This document shows, piece by piece, positions 35,063 to 43,544 of a DNA stretch of 64,000 nucleotides (the stretch's first letter is position 1; every line of letters starts with the position of its first letter). Under the pieces are notes generated by a model that searched no databases, had not been told where the DNA came from, and was given only the letters and a program-made list of their open reading frames with translations. This DNA is from Woodsholea maritima DSM 17123 (GTDB lineage Bacteria; Pseudomonadota; Alphaproteobacteria; Caulobacterales; Maricaulaceae): NCBI RefSeq assembly GCF_000382325.1, contig NZ_KB908056.1, forward strand, positions 62,001 to 126,000, in the 5' to 3' direction. The position numbers were made by a program, and so were the translations under genes.

Positions 35063-35905
35063 ATGCGCTTTACTGGAACTGAGACCTATGTCGCCACCGA
35101 AGAACTGGCCGCGGCCGTCAATGCGGCGATTGTTCTCGAACGCCCCCTGCTCATCAAGGGCGAACCGGGCACAGGTAAGACTGAGCTGGCGCGTCAGGTG
35201 GCCCAGGCGCTGAATGCGCCCTTCCTGGAATGGCATATCAAGTCGACGACCAAAGCCCATCAAGGCCTTTATGAATATGACGCCGTTGCGCGTCTGCGCG
35301 ATAGTCAGCTGGGCGATGACCGGGTTCACGATGTTAAGAACTATATCCGCAAGGGTAAGCTCTGGCAGGCCTTTACCCATGACCAGCGCCCGGTGTTGTT
35401 GATTGATGAAATCGACAAGGCCGATATCGAGTTTCCCAACGATCTTCTGCAAGAACTCGACCGGATGGAGTTTCATGTCTATGAGACCGGTGAAACCATT
35501 CGCGCGGATCAGCGCCCGATCGTCATCATCACCTCAAACAATGAAAAAGAACTGCCCGATGCGTTCCTGCGTCGGTGCTTTTTCCACTTCATCTCCTTCC
35601 CCGACGAAGACACGATGGAACAGATCATCAAGGTCCACTATCCCGATCTGAAAGGACGTTTGTTGAGCGAAGCGCTCACCCTGTTCTTTGAGGTGCGCGC
35701 GGTTCCAGGCCTTAAAAAGAAACCTTCAACCTCAGAGCTTCTGGACTGGCTGAAATTGCTACTTGTTGAGGATATTGATCCCAAAGTCCTGCGCGAGCGT
35801 GATCCGCGCAAAGTGATCCCGCCGCTTCATGGGGCCTTGCTGAAAAACGAGCAGGACATTCAGTTGTTTGAAAAAATTGCCTTTATGGCACGCCGCGGAA
35901 ACTAA
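35063..35905 (+). CDS. MoxR-family AAA+ ATPase
   Basis: 280 residues. Walker A GEPGTGKTELARQ, Walker B VLLIDEIDKADIEFPNDLLQ, sensor IVIITSNNEKELPDAFLRRC with the Arg finger. MoxR proteins work with a VWA-domain partner to remodel or activate protein complexes, often for metal insertion. The partner is at 36602, with an acetyltransferase gene in between. Ribosome site AGGA seven bases before the ATG. Cytoplasmic. Client unknown. Confidence 0.85.
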   Translation: MRFTGTETYVATEELAAAVNAAIVLERPLLIKGEPGTGKTELARQVAQALNAPFLEWHIKSTTKAHQGLYEYDAVARLRDSQLGDDRVHDVKNYIRKGKLWQAFTHDQRPVLLIDEIDKADIEFPNDLLQELDRMEFHVYETGETIRADQRPIVIITSNNEKELPDAFLRRCFFHFISFPDEDTMEQIIKVHYPDLKGRLLSEALTLFFEVRAVPGLKKKPSTSELLDWLKLLLVEDIDPKVLRERDPRKVIPPLHGALLKNEQDIQLFEKIAFMARRGN

Positions 35906-35908
35906 GTT

Positions 35909-36571
35909 ATGCCCGATCCGGTTGTGCTGGAGGCCCTAAAGGCCAAGACCCATCCCATGGCGGCTGCCCCCTCCATGGTGTTCTTGAAGCCTTTATTGGC
36001 CGACCATACCAAAGCCGAAGCGGGCGATTGGAGCTATTATCATGATAGCCGTGACCCCACCCGCTTTGGCCAGGACAATATCCGCTATGCGTTTGACTTC
36101 ATTGAAGATCGCCTGATCATCGGCAAATATTGCTCCATTGCGGAGGGCGCGAGCTTCCTTCTCAATGGCGGCAATCATTTTGCGGATCGTTTATCAAGTT
36201 TTCCCTTTGCGATTTTTGCCGAGATGGAGGCTCCCGCCCCCACACCCTGGCCCAATCGCGGCGGCATCAGCGTGGGCCACGATGTCTGGATTGGCTGGGG
36301 CGCGACGATCTTGCCTGGGGTTTCGATTGGTCATGGGGCGATCATCGCCGCGCAAAGCGTCGTCACGCGCAATGTCGCGCCTTATGAAGTGGTGGCGGGC
36401 AATCCCGCTGAGGTCAAAAAACTGCGCCTGCCAGAACATGACATCGCACAGCTCTTGGCGCTCAATTGGTGGGATTGGCCTGATGAGGCGGTGGCCCAAG
36501 CCGGTCCGCATCTGATGAGCCAGGACATCCAAGCTTTAATGGCTTTTGCCAAAGCCCATGGCCTTGATTAA
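35909..36571 (+). CDS. CatB-related (XAT) O-acetyltransferase, left-handed beta-helix
   Basis: 220 residues. Hexapeptide repeats are clear: LIIGKYCSIAEGASFLLNGG, then ISVGHDVWIGWGATILPGVS, IGHGAIIAAQSVV, ending AGNPAEVKKLRL. NHFADRLSSFPF contains the catalytic-type His and substrate-loop residues of the Vat/CatB family. These enzymes acetylate hydroxyls of antibiotics or, in many bacteria, of other small molecules; resistance should not be assumed. Placed three bases after moxR and 30 before the VWA gene, an unusual insertion in that pair. Confidence 0.8.
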   Translation: MPDPVVLEALKAKTHPMAAAPSMVFLKPLLADHTKAEAGDWSYYHDSRDPTRFGQDNIRYAFDFIEDRLIIGKYCSIAEGASFLLNGGNHFADRLSSFPFAIFAEMEAPAPTPWPNRGGISVGHDVWIGWGATILPGVSIGHGAIIAAQSVVTRNVAPYEVVAGNPAEVKKLRLPEHDIAQLLALNWWDWPDEAVAQAGPHLMSQDIQALMAFAKAHGLD

Positions 36572-36601
36572 ACTCTACCAGCCGCTCATAGAGGGCTAAC
36601 C

Positions 36602-37780
36602 ATGTTATTACGCTTCTTTTCCGATCTACGCGCTGCAAAAATCCCCGTCTCGACGCGGGAGTTTTTGACCCTGTTAGAAGCGTTGGACAAGGGCGCGATT
36701 GAGCCCAATCTCGATGATTTCTATGCCGTTTCGCGCGCCTGTCTGGTGAAAGACGAACGCCATTTCGACCGCTTTGACAAAGTCTTCGCCCATTTATTTG
36801 AAGGCATCGAAGCCTTAGGCGATATCTTTAAAGACGCCGACATTCCCGATGATTGGCTGCGCGCAGAGCTGAATAAAATCCTCAGCCCTAAAGAAATGGC
36901 CGCCATTAAGGCCATGGATTTAGATGAATTAATGCAAACCTTGAAAGAGCGCCTGGCCGAACAAACCGAGCGCCATCAAGGCGGTAATAAATGGATCGGC
37001 ACCGGTGGGACCAGCCCCTATGGACATTCGGGCTGGAACCCGGCCGGCGTGCGTATTGGCGGTCAATCCAAGCACAACAAGGCGGTCAAAGTCTGGGAAG
37101 ATCGCCGTTTTCGCGACCTTGATGGGGATCGCGAATTGGGCACGCGCAATTTAAAAGTCGCCCTGCGACGTCTGCGCAAATTCGCTCGCGAGGGAGCCCA
37201 AGACGAACTTGATCTTAATGCCACCATTCAGGCCACCGCCCAACAGGGCTGGTTGGATGTGCAAATGCGGCCCGAACGCCATAACGCCGTTAAGGTGCTG
37301 GTATTTTTCGATGTTGGCGGATCCATGGACCCCTATATCGAAATGACGGAGCGTTTATTCTCCGCTGCGCGCTCGGTGTTCAAGACCATGGAATATTTCT
37401 ATTTTCACAATTGCCCCTATGAGGCCGTGTGGAAAAACAATCTGCGCCGCAAGATGGAGGTGAAGCCCACCTGGGACATTCTTCATAAATATGGCTCTGA
37501 TTATAAAGTCATTTTCGTCGGCGATGCCGCCATGGCCCCCTATGAAATCACCCATCCGGGCGGCTCGGTTGAACATTTCAATGAGGAAGCCGGCGGGGCT
37601 TGGCTGCGGCGCATTGTTGAAGCCTATCCCCATACGGTTTGGTTGAACCCACAGCCTAAACCGTGGTGGAGCCATACCTTTTCCATCCAGCTTGTTCAGG
37701 AAATCATAGGACCAGAGCGCATGTTCCCCCTCACGCTCAGTGGGGTAGATCAAGCCATGAAAGAGCTCGCCAAGCGCTGA
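36602..37780 (+). CDS. VWA domain protein, CoxE-like partner of MoxR
   Basis: 392 residues. N-terminal helical part (LLRFFSDLRAAKIPVSTREF), central linker, then a VWA domain from about residue 225 with VLVFFDVGGSMDPYIEMT. The MIDAS motif is D-V-G-G-S rather than D-x-S-x-S; this form is usual in CoxE-like proteins. YFHNCPYEAVWKNN and a KVIFVGDAAMAPYEI segment follow. Cytoplasmic, no signal peptide. Acts with the MoxR ATPase at 35063, presumably on a shared client. GAGGG ribosome site present. Confidence 0.82.
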   Translation: MLLRFFSDLRAAKIPVSTREFLTLLEALDKGAIEPNLDDFYAVSRACLVKDERHFDRFDKVFAHLFEGIEALGDIFKDADIPDDWLRAELNKILSPKEMAAIKAMDLDELMQTLKERLAEQTERHQGGNKWIGTGGTSPYGHSGWNPAGVRIGGQSKHNKAVKVWEDRRFRDLDGDRELGTRNLKVALRRLRKFAREGAQDELDLNATIQATAQQGWLDVQMRPERHNAVKVLVFFDVGGSMDPYIEMTERLFSAARSVFKTMEYFYFHNCPYEAVWKNNLRRKMEVKPTWDILHKYGSDYKVIFVGDAAMAPYEITHPGGSVEHFNEEAGGAWLRRIVEAYPHTVWLNPQPKPWWSHTFSIQLVQEIIGPERMFPLTLSGVDQAMKELAKR

Positions 37781-37875
37781 TCGGGCGCAGGCCCTCAGGT
37801 GCAGGCCGGGCTGGGCATTCGCGTGCGGGCTACCTATAGAGAGGGCCTGACACACCGATAAAAGACGGCCCCGCC

Positions 37876-38205
37876 ATGGATGATATCTTTAAAGACCTAG
37901 AAGCCCGCATCGCAGCCGAAGCTTGCACCGACATGAGTGAGGTGCGCGACGGTGTCGATCGCCTGGACCGCGTGCTGGTACGCCTGATCGCCGAACGCAG
38001 CCGTTATATGGAAGCGGCCGCGCGCATCAAACCGGGGCGCGAGGCCGTTCGCGATGAAGCGCGCATTGAAGATGTCGTCGCCAAAGTCCTGACAACTGCG
38101 AAAACGGTGGATTTACCCGCTGAGATCGCTGAGCCTGTGTGGCGTGAGCTGATTGAGCGCTCCATCGCTTATGAATTTAAGGTCTATGACGCTACGCGCA
38201 CTTAG
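37876..38205 (+). CDS. Chorismate mutase, AroQ class
   Basis: 109 residues, all helical. Converts chorismate to prephenate for Phe/Tyr synthesis. Motifs: VRDGVDRLDRVLVRLIAERS (helix 1 with the catalytic Arg region), EAAARIKPGREAVRDEARIE, and EIAEPVWRELIERSIAYEF. Monofunctional, PchB-like length. Its 3' end overlaps the convergent Hpt gene by 14 bases. Stand-alone gene, 95 bases after the VWA gene. Confidence 0.83.
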   Translation: MDDIFKDLEARIAAEACTDMSEVRDGVDRLDRVLVRLIAERSRYMEAAARIKPGREAVRDEARIEDVVAKVLTTAKTVDLPAEIAEPVWRELIERSIAYEFKVYDATRT

Positions 38206-38524
38206 CCAAATCCTCAGCAACGCAGGTGCTGACCTTATGAACTTCGCGCGCAATGGCGATCAAGGCATCGCCGCGCGCATCATCCACGCATTGTTCTGCA
38301 ATTTCACACGCATGACCAAGTGCCATCGCGCCAATGCCGCGTGCTGATCCCTTTAAAGTGTGCGCCGCATCACGCCAGGCTTGATCGTTTTGCGCTATCT
38401 TTAAACGCTCAATGCAGGTTTCGGCTTGGCGCAGAAAAAGACCAAATAATTCAGCCTCCAACGCCGCATCCCCACCGGTATACCGCGCTAAATGCTGACG
38501 ATCGAGAATAGCAAAATCACCCAT
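38192..38524 (-). CDS. Histidine phosphotransfer (Hpt) domain protein
   Basis: 110 residues, a lone Hpt four-helix domain. The phosphorylatable His lies in AHTLKGSARGIGA (about residue 55). Phosphorelays of this kind move phosphate between hybrid kinases and response regulators. A perfect CtrA box lies 74-88 bases upstream of its start, so it could be part of the cell-cycle network; no partner kinase is nearby. Not ChpT, which has a different, kinase-like fold. Confidence 0.8.
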   Translation of the reverse strand: MGDFAILDRQHLARYTGGDAALEAELFGLFLRQAETCIERLKIAQNDQAWRDAAHTLKGSARGIGAMALGHACEIAEQCVDDARGDALIAIAREVHKVSTCVAEDLAKCA

Positions 38525-38597
38525 AAGAATTATCCTTACACCCCTTATGCACTAAATCGCGCCGACCGGAAACTTCAAGCCAAACTTATTCTTAGCC

Positions 38598-38612
38598 TTA
38601 AAATGCCCTTAA
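38598..38612. promoter_or_regulatory. CtrA box between hpt and small membrane protein gene
   Basis: TTAA-AATGCCC-TTAA, an exact TTAA-N7-TTAA match, nearly centred between divergent starts at 38524 and 38692. It could serve either gene. Confidence 0.6.
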
Positions 38613-38691
38613 TCTTACACTTACATTAAGGATTGATAATCTCTCGTTAGGAGAGTAAAATAGGCGATCAATTGCCGCTCGGGGGGAATGG

Positions 38692-38916
38692 ATGGGACGG
38701 CTCTTCTTCAAACGTGAGAATTTAATCTTTTTTGTGTTAACCCTTGGTGTTTATGCACAAATTGGCGCTGCCTGCCTTTTAAGCGTGGCCTTGGCGGAGC
38801 GCGCACCCTACATCTTTGATACGCCCTCCCTTATTCCCTTTACACCTGTTATCTTATTAGCAGGTGCAGCGCTGCTCGCGCTCATTCGTCAAAGACTGCG
38901 CAAATCGCGCGCCTAA
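38692..38916 (+). CDS. Small two-pass membrane protein
   Basis: 74 residues. Two hydrophobic segments (about 12-34 and 48-64) with a short linker and a basic C-terminus (IRQRLRKSRA), predicting both ends in the cytoplasm. GGGGG precedes the ATG by five bases. I do not recognise a family. A CtrA box lies about 80 bases upstream. Real-gene confidence is moderate: good ribosome site, sensible topology. Confidence 0.5.
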   Translation: MGRLFFKRENLIFFVLTLGVYAQIGAACLLSVALAERAPYIFDTPSLIPFTPVILLAGAALLALIRQRLRKSRA

Positions 38917-38964
38917 GGTACGCTCCGTCTGGCTTGGCTGACCTATTCAGCCTATATCCGGGCC

Positions 38965-39255
38965 ATGATCGAGTTTTTTTCTTACATCACCTTCACCGAT
39001 ATTATTGGCTTCATGGGCGTGGCATGCGTGCTGGGGGCCTATTTCTGCCTTCAAACCGAATGGCTGAAATCGGATGATTTGCGTTATCTCTCCATCAATG
39101 CCTGCGGCGCTGTGCTCCTGATTGTCTCCTTGCTGAACACGATGAACCTCGCTTCAATGGTGATTGAGATCTGTTGGCTGAGCATTTCGGTGTTTGGCAT
39201 CATCAAAACCCTGACCCGTCGCCGCACCCAGGAGAGTGACTATGAGCGCCCTTAA
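38965..39255 (+). CDS. CBU_0592-type membrane protein
   Basis: 96 residues with three hydrophobic segments (about 11-29, 43-61, 64-83). The sequence FMGVACVLGAYFCLQTEWLK and LRYLSINACGAVLLIVSLLN resembles the CBU_0592 family of small membrane proteins of unknown function. Its end overlaps the following MaoC-like gene by 14 bases, so the two are probably co-transcribed, although no functional link is obvious. Confidence 0.65.
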   Translation: MIEFFSYITFTDIIGFMGVACVLGAYFCLQTEWLKSDDLRYLSINACGAVLLIVSLLNTMNLASMVIEICWLSISVFGIIKTLTRRRTQESDYERP

Positions 39256-39691
39256 GGCCCTGAGCGCACAGCTCAATGTGACCCATGCCTCCCCCTGGAT
39301 GGGCATTGATCAGGCCCGCATCAACGCCTTTGCAGACACGACCCTGGATCATCAATTCATCCATGTCGATCCTGAGCGCGCCAAGGCCACGCCCTTTGGC
39401 GGACCGATTGCCCATGGGTTTTTGACCCTATCCCTGCTGTCACACTTTGCTGAAAAAGCTCTACCCCCCGTGCCAGAGGGCTGTATCGGCATCAATTATG
39501 GCTTTGATAAAGTACGCTTTTTAAATCCGGTCACCGTCGATAGCCAGGTGCGCGGCCTGTTCACTTTAAGCGCGATAGAGCCGCGTGGGTCCAATCAAGT
39601 GATGCTGACCCAGACCTGTCAGGTGGAGATTCAAGGCGCGTCTAAGCCTGCCCTGATAGCCGACTGGCTGACCTTGATGATCCTACCTTAG
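39242..39691 (+). CDS. MaoC-like (R)-specific enoyl-CoA hydratase
   Basis: 149 residues, start ATG 39242 with AGGAG upstream. Hot-dog fold with the hydratase signature DHQFIHVDPERAKATPFGGP followed by IAHGFLTLSLLSHF (Asp/His catalytic pair). Length and sequence match single-domain bacterial MaoC/NodN proteins, which hydrate enoyl-CoA in fatty acid or PHA metabolism. Partner genes are not visible here, so the exact substrate is unknown. Confidence 0.85.
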   Translation: MSALKALSAQLNVTHASPWMGIDQARINAFADTTLDHQFIHVDPERAKATPFGGPIAHGFLTLSLLSHFAEKALPPVPEGCIGINYGFDKVRFLNPVTVDSQVRGLFTLSAIEPRGSNQVMLTQTCQVEIQGASKPALIADWLTLMILP

Positions 39692-39702
39692 GCTGTTTCG
39701 CG

Positions 39703-40188
39703 CTATTTAGCACCCAAAGCCTCGGCCTGACGCTCCAGTTTTTTCAAGAGCCGGGAGAGCTCTTGCGCCTCGGCTTCAGAGAAGTCCGCTAACAATTGGC
39801 GCTCATAATGATGGGCCAGCGGCACCACCTCTTCATAGACGCTTTGGCCCGTCACGGTGAGATGCACATCTGAGGCCCGTCGGTCGTGGGCTCTTTGCTC
39901 ACGCGCAATCAAACTACGAGTATCCAAATTACGGATGGCGCGCGAGACGGTGACTTTATCCATCGCGGTCGCTTCGCAAATCGCCTGCGCCGTCAACCCG
40001 CCTTGCTGGCCCAGGACCGCAATCACCCGCCATTCCCAGATCGAGAGCCCAAAGCGCGCCTGATAGGCCTGCGCAATCAGCCGGCTCGCCTTATTCGAGG
40101 CAACAGAAAGCTGGTAGGGCAAATAGTCAGGAAGCCGCAGCACATCGCTGCGGCCCCCTTCAGGCTTATGATCATCTGGCATCGCCAA
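39703..40188 (-). CDS. MarR-family transcriptional regulator, downstream of hppD
   Basis: 161 residues. Winged helix-turn-helix: SIWEWRVIAVLGQQGGLTAQ, AICEATAMDKVTVSRAIRNL (recognition helix), then wing DRRASDVHLTVTGQSVYEE. It lies four bases after the hppD stop and is thus co-transcribed with it. MarR proteins in this position control tyrosine/homogentisate degradation in several proteobacteria. A likely target is the hppD-maiA intergenic region, where a perfect palindrome sits at 41368. Ligand unknown; homogentisate or 4-hydroxyphenylpyruvate are candidates. Confidence 0.82.
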   Translation of the reverse strand: MAMPDDHKPEGGRSDVLRLPDYLPYQLSVASNKASRLIAQAYQARFGLSIWEWRVIAVLGQQGGLTAQAICEATAMDKVTVSRAIRNLDTRSLIAREQRAHDRRASDVHLTVTGQSVYEEVVPLAHHYERQLLADFSEAEAQELSRLLKKLERQAEALGAK

Positions 40189-40192
40189 AGAT

Positions 40193-41254
40193 TTAGGCGT
40201 CGGTTTTGATCACGCCGCGGCGGACTTGATCAAGCTCAATCGATTCGAACAGAGCCTTGAAATTACCCTCGCCAAAGCCTTCATTGCCTTTTCGCTGAAT
40301 AATTTCAAAGAAGATCGGACCAATATTGGTCGTAGTGAAGATCTGCAACAGCAAGCCATCGCCATTTTCCGGATCACCATCCACCAGGATCGAGTTTTGC
40401 TTCAGACGCGGCAAGTCTTCGCCATGACCCGGCACGCGGTCATCAACCAGCTCATAATAGGTTTCTGGCGTGCTTTGGAAGATCACACCATTAGAGCGCA
40501 GCTTTTCAACCGTCTCATAGATGTTCTCGGTGGTCAGGGCGATGTGCTGAATGCCTTCGCCATTATATTCACGTAAGTATTCAGAGATTTGCGACTGATC
40601 ATCGCTCGATTCATTCAACGGAATACGCAGCTTACCGCACGGCCCGGTCATTGCACGCGACAACAGGCCCGTATGCTGACCTTTAATGTCGAAATAGCGG
40701 ATTTCACGGAAGTTGAAGACATTCTCATAGAAAGACGCCCAATGGTTCATCTTGCCGTTGAGAACATTGTGGGTCAGGTGGTCAAGCACTTCCAGACCCA
40801 CTGAATGATCTTCGCTCACCTCGATCGGGTCGAACAAAGCATCATAAATATTGCTGTCGCCATATTGGTCGACCAGATACAGCACAGACCCACCGATCCC
40901 CTTGATCGCAGGAATGGTTTCGCCATCGGTCCAGATGCTATCGCCATAAGGTTCCGCGCCGCGCTCTAACGCGTCCGCATAGGCTGTCTTGACGTCTTTG
41001 ACCCGGAAAGCCATCGCATTGGCCGATGGGCCGTGGGCTTTACGGAATTCAGCAGCCTGGCCTTCAGTTTCGCGATTGATCAAGAAGGTGATATCGCCCT
41101 GGGCATAGCGCACAATGTCTTTGGTCTTGTGCTTGCCAACCTTGTTGAAGCCCAAAGCGGTGAACAAAGCTTCCAGCTTCTCAGGCTCTGGGCTGGTGTA
41201 TTCAACAAACTCAAACCCATCAGTGCCCAACGGATTCTCAAAAATATCAGCCAT
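40193..41254 (-). CDS. hppD: 4-hydroxyphenylpyruvate dioxygenase
   Basis: Converts 4-hydroxyphenylpyruvate to homogentisate, an Fe(II) enzyme of tyrosine degradation. 353 residues, normal bacterial length. Two vicinal-oxygen-chelate domains: FEFVEYTSPEPEKLEALFTA at the N-terminus; the iron ligands lie in LEVLDHLTHNV, EGIQHIALTTENI and FFEIIQRKGNEGFGEGNFKA. Divergent from maiA, with MarR regulator downstream. Homogentisate dioxygenase and fumarylacetoacetase are not in this window. Confidence 0.95.
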   Translation of the reverse strand: MADIFENPLGTDGFEFVEYTSPEPEKLEALFTALGFNKVGKHKTKDIVRYAQGDITFLINRETEGQAAEFRKAHGPSANAMAFRVKDVKTAYADALERGAEPYGDSIWTDGETIPAIKGIGGSVLYLVDQYGDSNIYDALFDPIEVSEDHSVGLEVLDHLTHNVLNGKMNHWASFYENVFNFREIRYFDIKGQHTGLLSRAMTGPCGKLRIPLNESSDDQSQISEYLREYNGEGIQHIALTTENIYETVEKLRSNGVIFQSTPETYYELVDDRVPGHGEDLPRLKQNSILVDGDPENGDGLLLQIFTTTNIGPIFFEIIQRKGNEGFGEGNFKALFESIELDQVRRGVIKTDA

Positions 41255-41367
41255 TGTGCTAATCCTTCTTCCACAGCGAAGCCCCGCACGAGGCGAGTGC
41301 GAGGTCTTTATGTGCCCCTTCGATGCCGGAAGATAGTAACATTTGCAACTAATTTAAGCCCACAATC

Positions 41368-41382
41368 TTCACCTTTGGTGAA
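41368..41382. promoter_or_regulatory. Perfect palindrome between hppD and maiA, candidate MarR operator
   Basis: TTCACC-TTT-GGTGAA is a 6-3-6 perfect inverted repeat in the divergent hppD-maiA region, 46-60 bases upstream of the maiA ATG. Size and position suit a regulator site, perhaps for the MarR protein at 39703. A stem-loop in the maiA leader is the alternative. Confidence 0.4.
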
Positions 41383-41427
41383 AAAAAGGGTTATGATCGG
41401 CCCACCTCAGCACAAGGATTCTCGACT

Positions 41428-42081
41428 ATGAACCTCAATCTTCTGGGATATTTCAGATCCGGGACCAGCTATCGCGTGCGCATTGCACTCAATTATAAAG
41501 GCCAATCCTATAGCCAGGACCCGGTCAATTTATTGGAGGCGCGCCATCATGATGAGGCCTATCGCGCTCATCAGCCCCAAGGCTTGGTGCCCACCTTGCA
41601 AGCCGATGGTGAAGATCTGATCCAAAGCCCGGCGATTTTGGAGTGGATTGAGGAAAGCTGGCCAACCCCGCCGCTTCTGCCCTCAGACCCGCGCGAACGC
41701 GCCCATGTGCGCGCCTTCGCGGCCGTGATTGGTTGTGACATTCATCCGATTCAAAATTTGCGCATCATGAAGCATATCAAGGCGACCTATGGCCTCGATC
41801 AAGACGGGGCCTTGGAATGGGCGCGCCATTGGATCCATTCAGGCTTTGAAGCCTTGGAAAAGCTTGCCCATCTTCATGGCAAAGAGGGCGATTTCATCTT
41901 TGGTGACGCCCCCACCATGGCTGAGGTTTATCTGGTGCCGCAAATGTATAATGCACGCCGCTTTGGTGTGCCTTTGGATCATTTCCCGCATTTAGTGCGC
42001 GCCGATGCCGCCGCAACAGCTCATCCCGCGTTCGAACAGGCTCATCCGTCCAATCAACCCGACGCCCCCCACGAAGACTAA
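41428..42081 (+). CDS. maiA: Maleylacetoacetate isomerase (zeta-class GST)
   Basis: 217 residues. Isomerises maleylacetoacetate to fumarylacetoacetate with glutathione, after homogentisate ring opening. Zeta-GST N-terminal motif YFRSGTSYRVRIALNYKG (S-x-x-x-R-V-R-I-A; a Cys is replaced by Thr in the usual SSC), GLVPTLQADGEDLIQSPAIL, and HPIQNLRI in the C-terminal domain. Divergent from hppD, so the two are probably regulated together. Ends at a bidirectional terminator. Confidence 0.9.
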   Translation: MNLNLLGYFRSGTSYRVRIALNYKGQSYSQDPVNLLEARHHDEAYRAHQPQGLVPTLQADGEDLIQSPAILEWIEESWPTPPLLPSDPRERAHVRAFAAVIGCDIHPIQNLRIMKHIKATYGLDQDGALEWARHWIHSGFEALEKLAHLHGKEGDFIFGDAPTMAEVYLVPQMYNARRFGVPLDHFPHLVRADAAATAHPAFEQAHPSNQPDAPHED

Positions 42082-42100
42082 ACTCACGAAAGCGAGGTAG

Positions 42101-42131
42101 AAAAAAGCCCCGCCAATCGCGGGGCTTTGTC
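42101..42131. terminator. Bidirectional terminator between maiA and DUF418 gene
   Basis: Stem AAAGCCCCGC...GCGGGGCTTT with a short loop, A-tract to the left and TTTGTCTT to the right; works for both convergent genes. Confidence 0.88.
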
Positions 42132-43364
42132 TTAAGCTTCACTCGGCTCTGGGTCTGATCGGCGTTTAAACGCCGGGAATTTGCCATAGGCCAAGCCGCG
42201 CCAGAACCATTCCAACGGCCCCATGGTGAAGGATTTCAGCCATAGCGTGGACCAGATCAGTTGCAGCGCCCATACCGCGATCACGATCAAGGCCTGGCCC
42301 CAACGCTCGACCTGACCAAATAACCCCAAGCCCGGCGGGCCAACGAAGATCAAGGTCATGATAAAGGTTTGGGTCAGGTAATTGGTGAAGGCCATCCGCC
42401 CGACATTGGCAAAAGCATCCCGGATCGGGGTCCAAATCTTCGCCTGACAGATCACCATCACCGCACTGGCATAGGCGAGCGCGACGCCCAGACTGCCGAC
42501 ATAGTTTAGGCCGGATGCAATCCAATAGGTCTTTTGGGAGAAATTGTCGGCGATCTCAATCACAGTCGATCCAATGACACATGCCCCCCCTAGAACACCC
42601 CCGATCAATAAAGCTTTGATATAATCACCGGCTTGCCAGTGTAGAGTTAAAAATCCACACTTGAACAAGGCCATACCCAGAAACATCACCCCAATCAAAC
42701 GTCCGCCAAAAAACGTCAACGCTTGCAATTGCCCCAACAGAGTAATCACAACATTGTAGGGAAGGCGTGCAATAAAGCCTTCACGGTAGGCTTCAATTAA
42801 ATCATTTAAAGCAGCAGGGGGGAGCGTGCCAAAAGTCAAATCTTCGCCCTGGCTCAATTCGGCTGGCATCAAGGCAGCGCTGGCCTGCATCAACAAGATT
42901 AAAAGGCCTGAAATCGCAATCCAGACCCCACCCCAAAACACCAGCTTTTTCACACTCATCTGACGGAAATAAACTGCGATCATGCCCACGATGGCATAAG
43001 CGGTGAGAACATCGCCATACCAGAACACATAAGCATGGATCAGACCGAAGACCAAAAGCCAGCGCATACGCGAAAAATGCAGGCGGCGGCGTCCGGTTAA
43101 GTCTTCACCTTCGCCCACCATCAACATAATCCCGGCCCCGAACAGCGCCGAGAAGATGGTGATAAATTTAAGCTCGAAGAAGGTATGCTGAATCGCCCAG
43201 ACGGCCAGATTGATACCCGTAACATCCATATGAGCGGGAGGGTGGTCATAGGCGGCAAAATACATCGCGAAGGCCTGAACATTGACCGCCAAAATGCCCA
43301 ATACGCCGATACCGCGTAAGACATCTAAGCTTTCAAAGCGTTGTTTTTCTTGAACCGGTCGCAT
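42132..43364 (-). CDS. DUF418 family membrane protein (YeiB-like)
   Basis: 410 residues, about ten hydrophobic segments. N-terminal RFESLDVLRGIGVLGILAVN is the hallmark of the heparan-acetyltransferase/YeiB superfamily (DUF1624/DUF418). The C-terminal DUF418 part has AFTNYLTQTFIMTLIFVGPP and GPLEWFWRGLAYGKFP. Such proteins are thought to move acyl groups across the inner membrane, but members of this branch have no proven function. Monocistronic, ended by the shared terminator. Confidence 0.85.
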   Translation of the reverse strand: MRPVQEKQRFESLDVLRGIGVLGILAVNVQAFAMYFAAYDHPPAHMDVTGINLAVWAIQHTFFELKFITIFSALFGAGIMLMVGEGEDLTGRRRLHFSRMRWLLVFGLIHAYVFWYGDVLTAYAIVGMIAVYFRQMSVKKLVFWGGVWIAISGLLILLMQASAALMPAELSQGEDLTFGTLPPAALNDLIEAYREGFIARLPYNVVITLLGQLQALTFFGGRLIGVMFLGMALFKCGFLTLHWQAGDYIKALLIGGVLGGACVIGSTVIEIADNFSQKTYWIASGLNYVGSLGVALAYASAVMVICQAKIWTPIRDAFANVGRMAFTNYLTQTFIMTLIFVGPPGLGLFGQVERWGQALIVIAVWALQLIWSTLWLKSFTMGPLEWFWRGLAYGKFPAFKRRSDPEPSEA

Positions 43365-43544
43365 GTCCCCTCCTTAAATATTGTCCGACACCTTAGTGCA
43401 AATGCGTGACAATCCAACTGTTATATTCGGGCATATTGAAGGCGGGTCAGGGCTTATTCTTACCAAGATTTCATGGAAATTGTGCGCTGCCTCTCTTGTC
43501 ATTCCAGATCCAGCCCGTCATAAAAAACAAAAAGGGGACTGATT

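Noticed and set aside
35909-36571. Acetyltransferase as the missing PseH or as an antibiotic resistance gene
   Set aside because: PseH is a GNAT, not a hexapeptide enzyme, and CatB-like proteins often have other substrates; neither role is supported.
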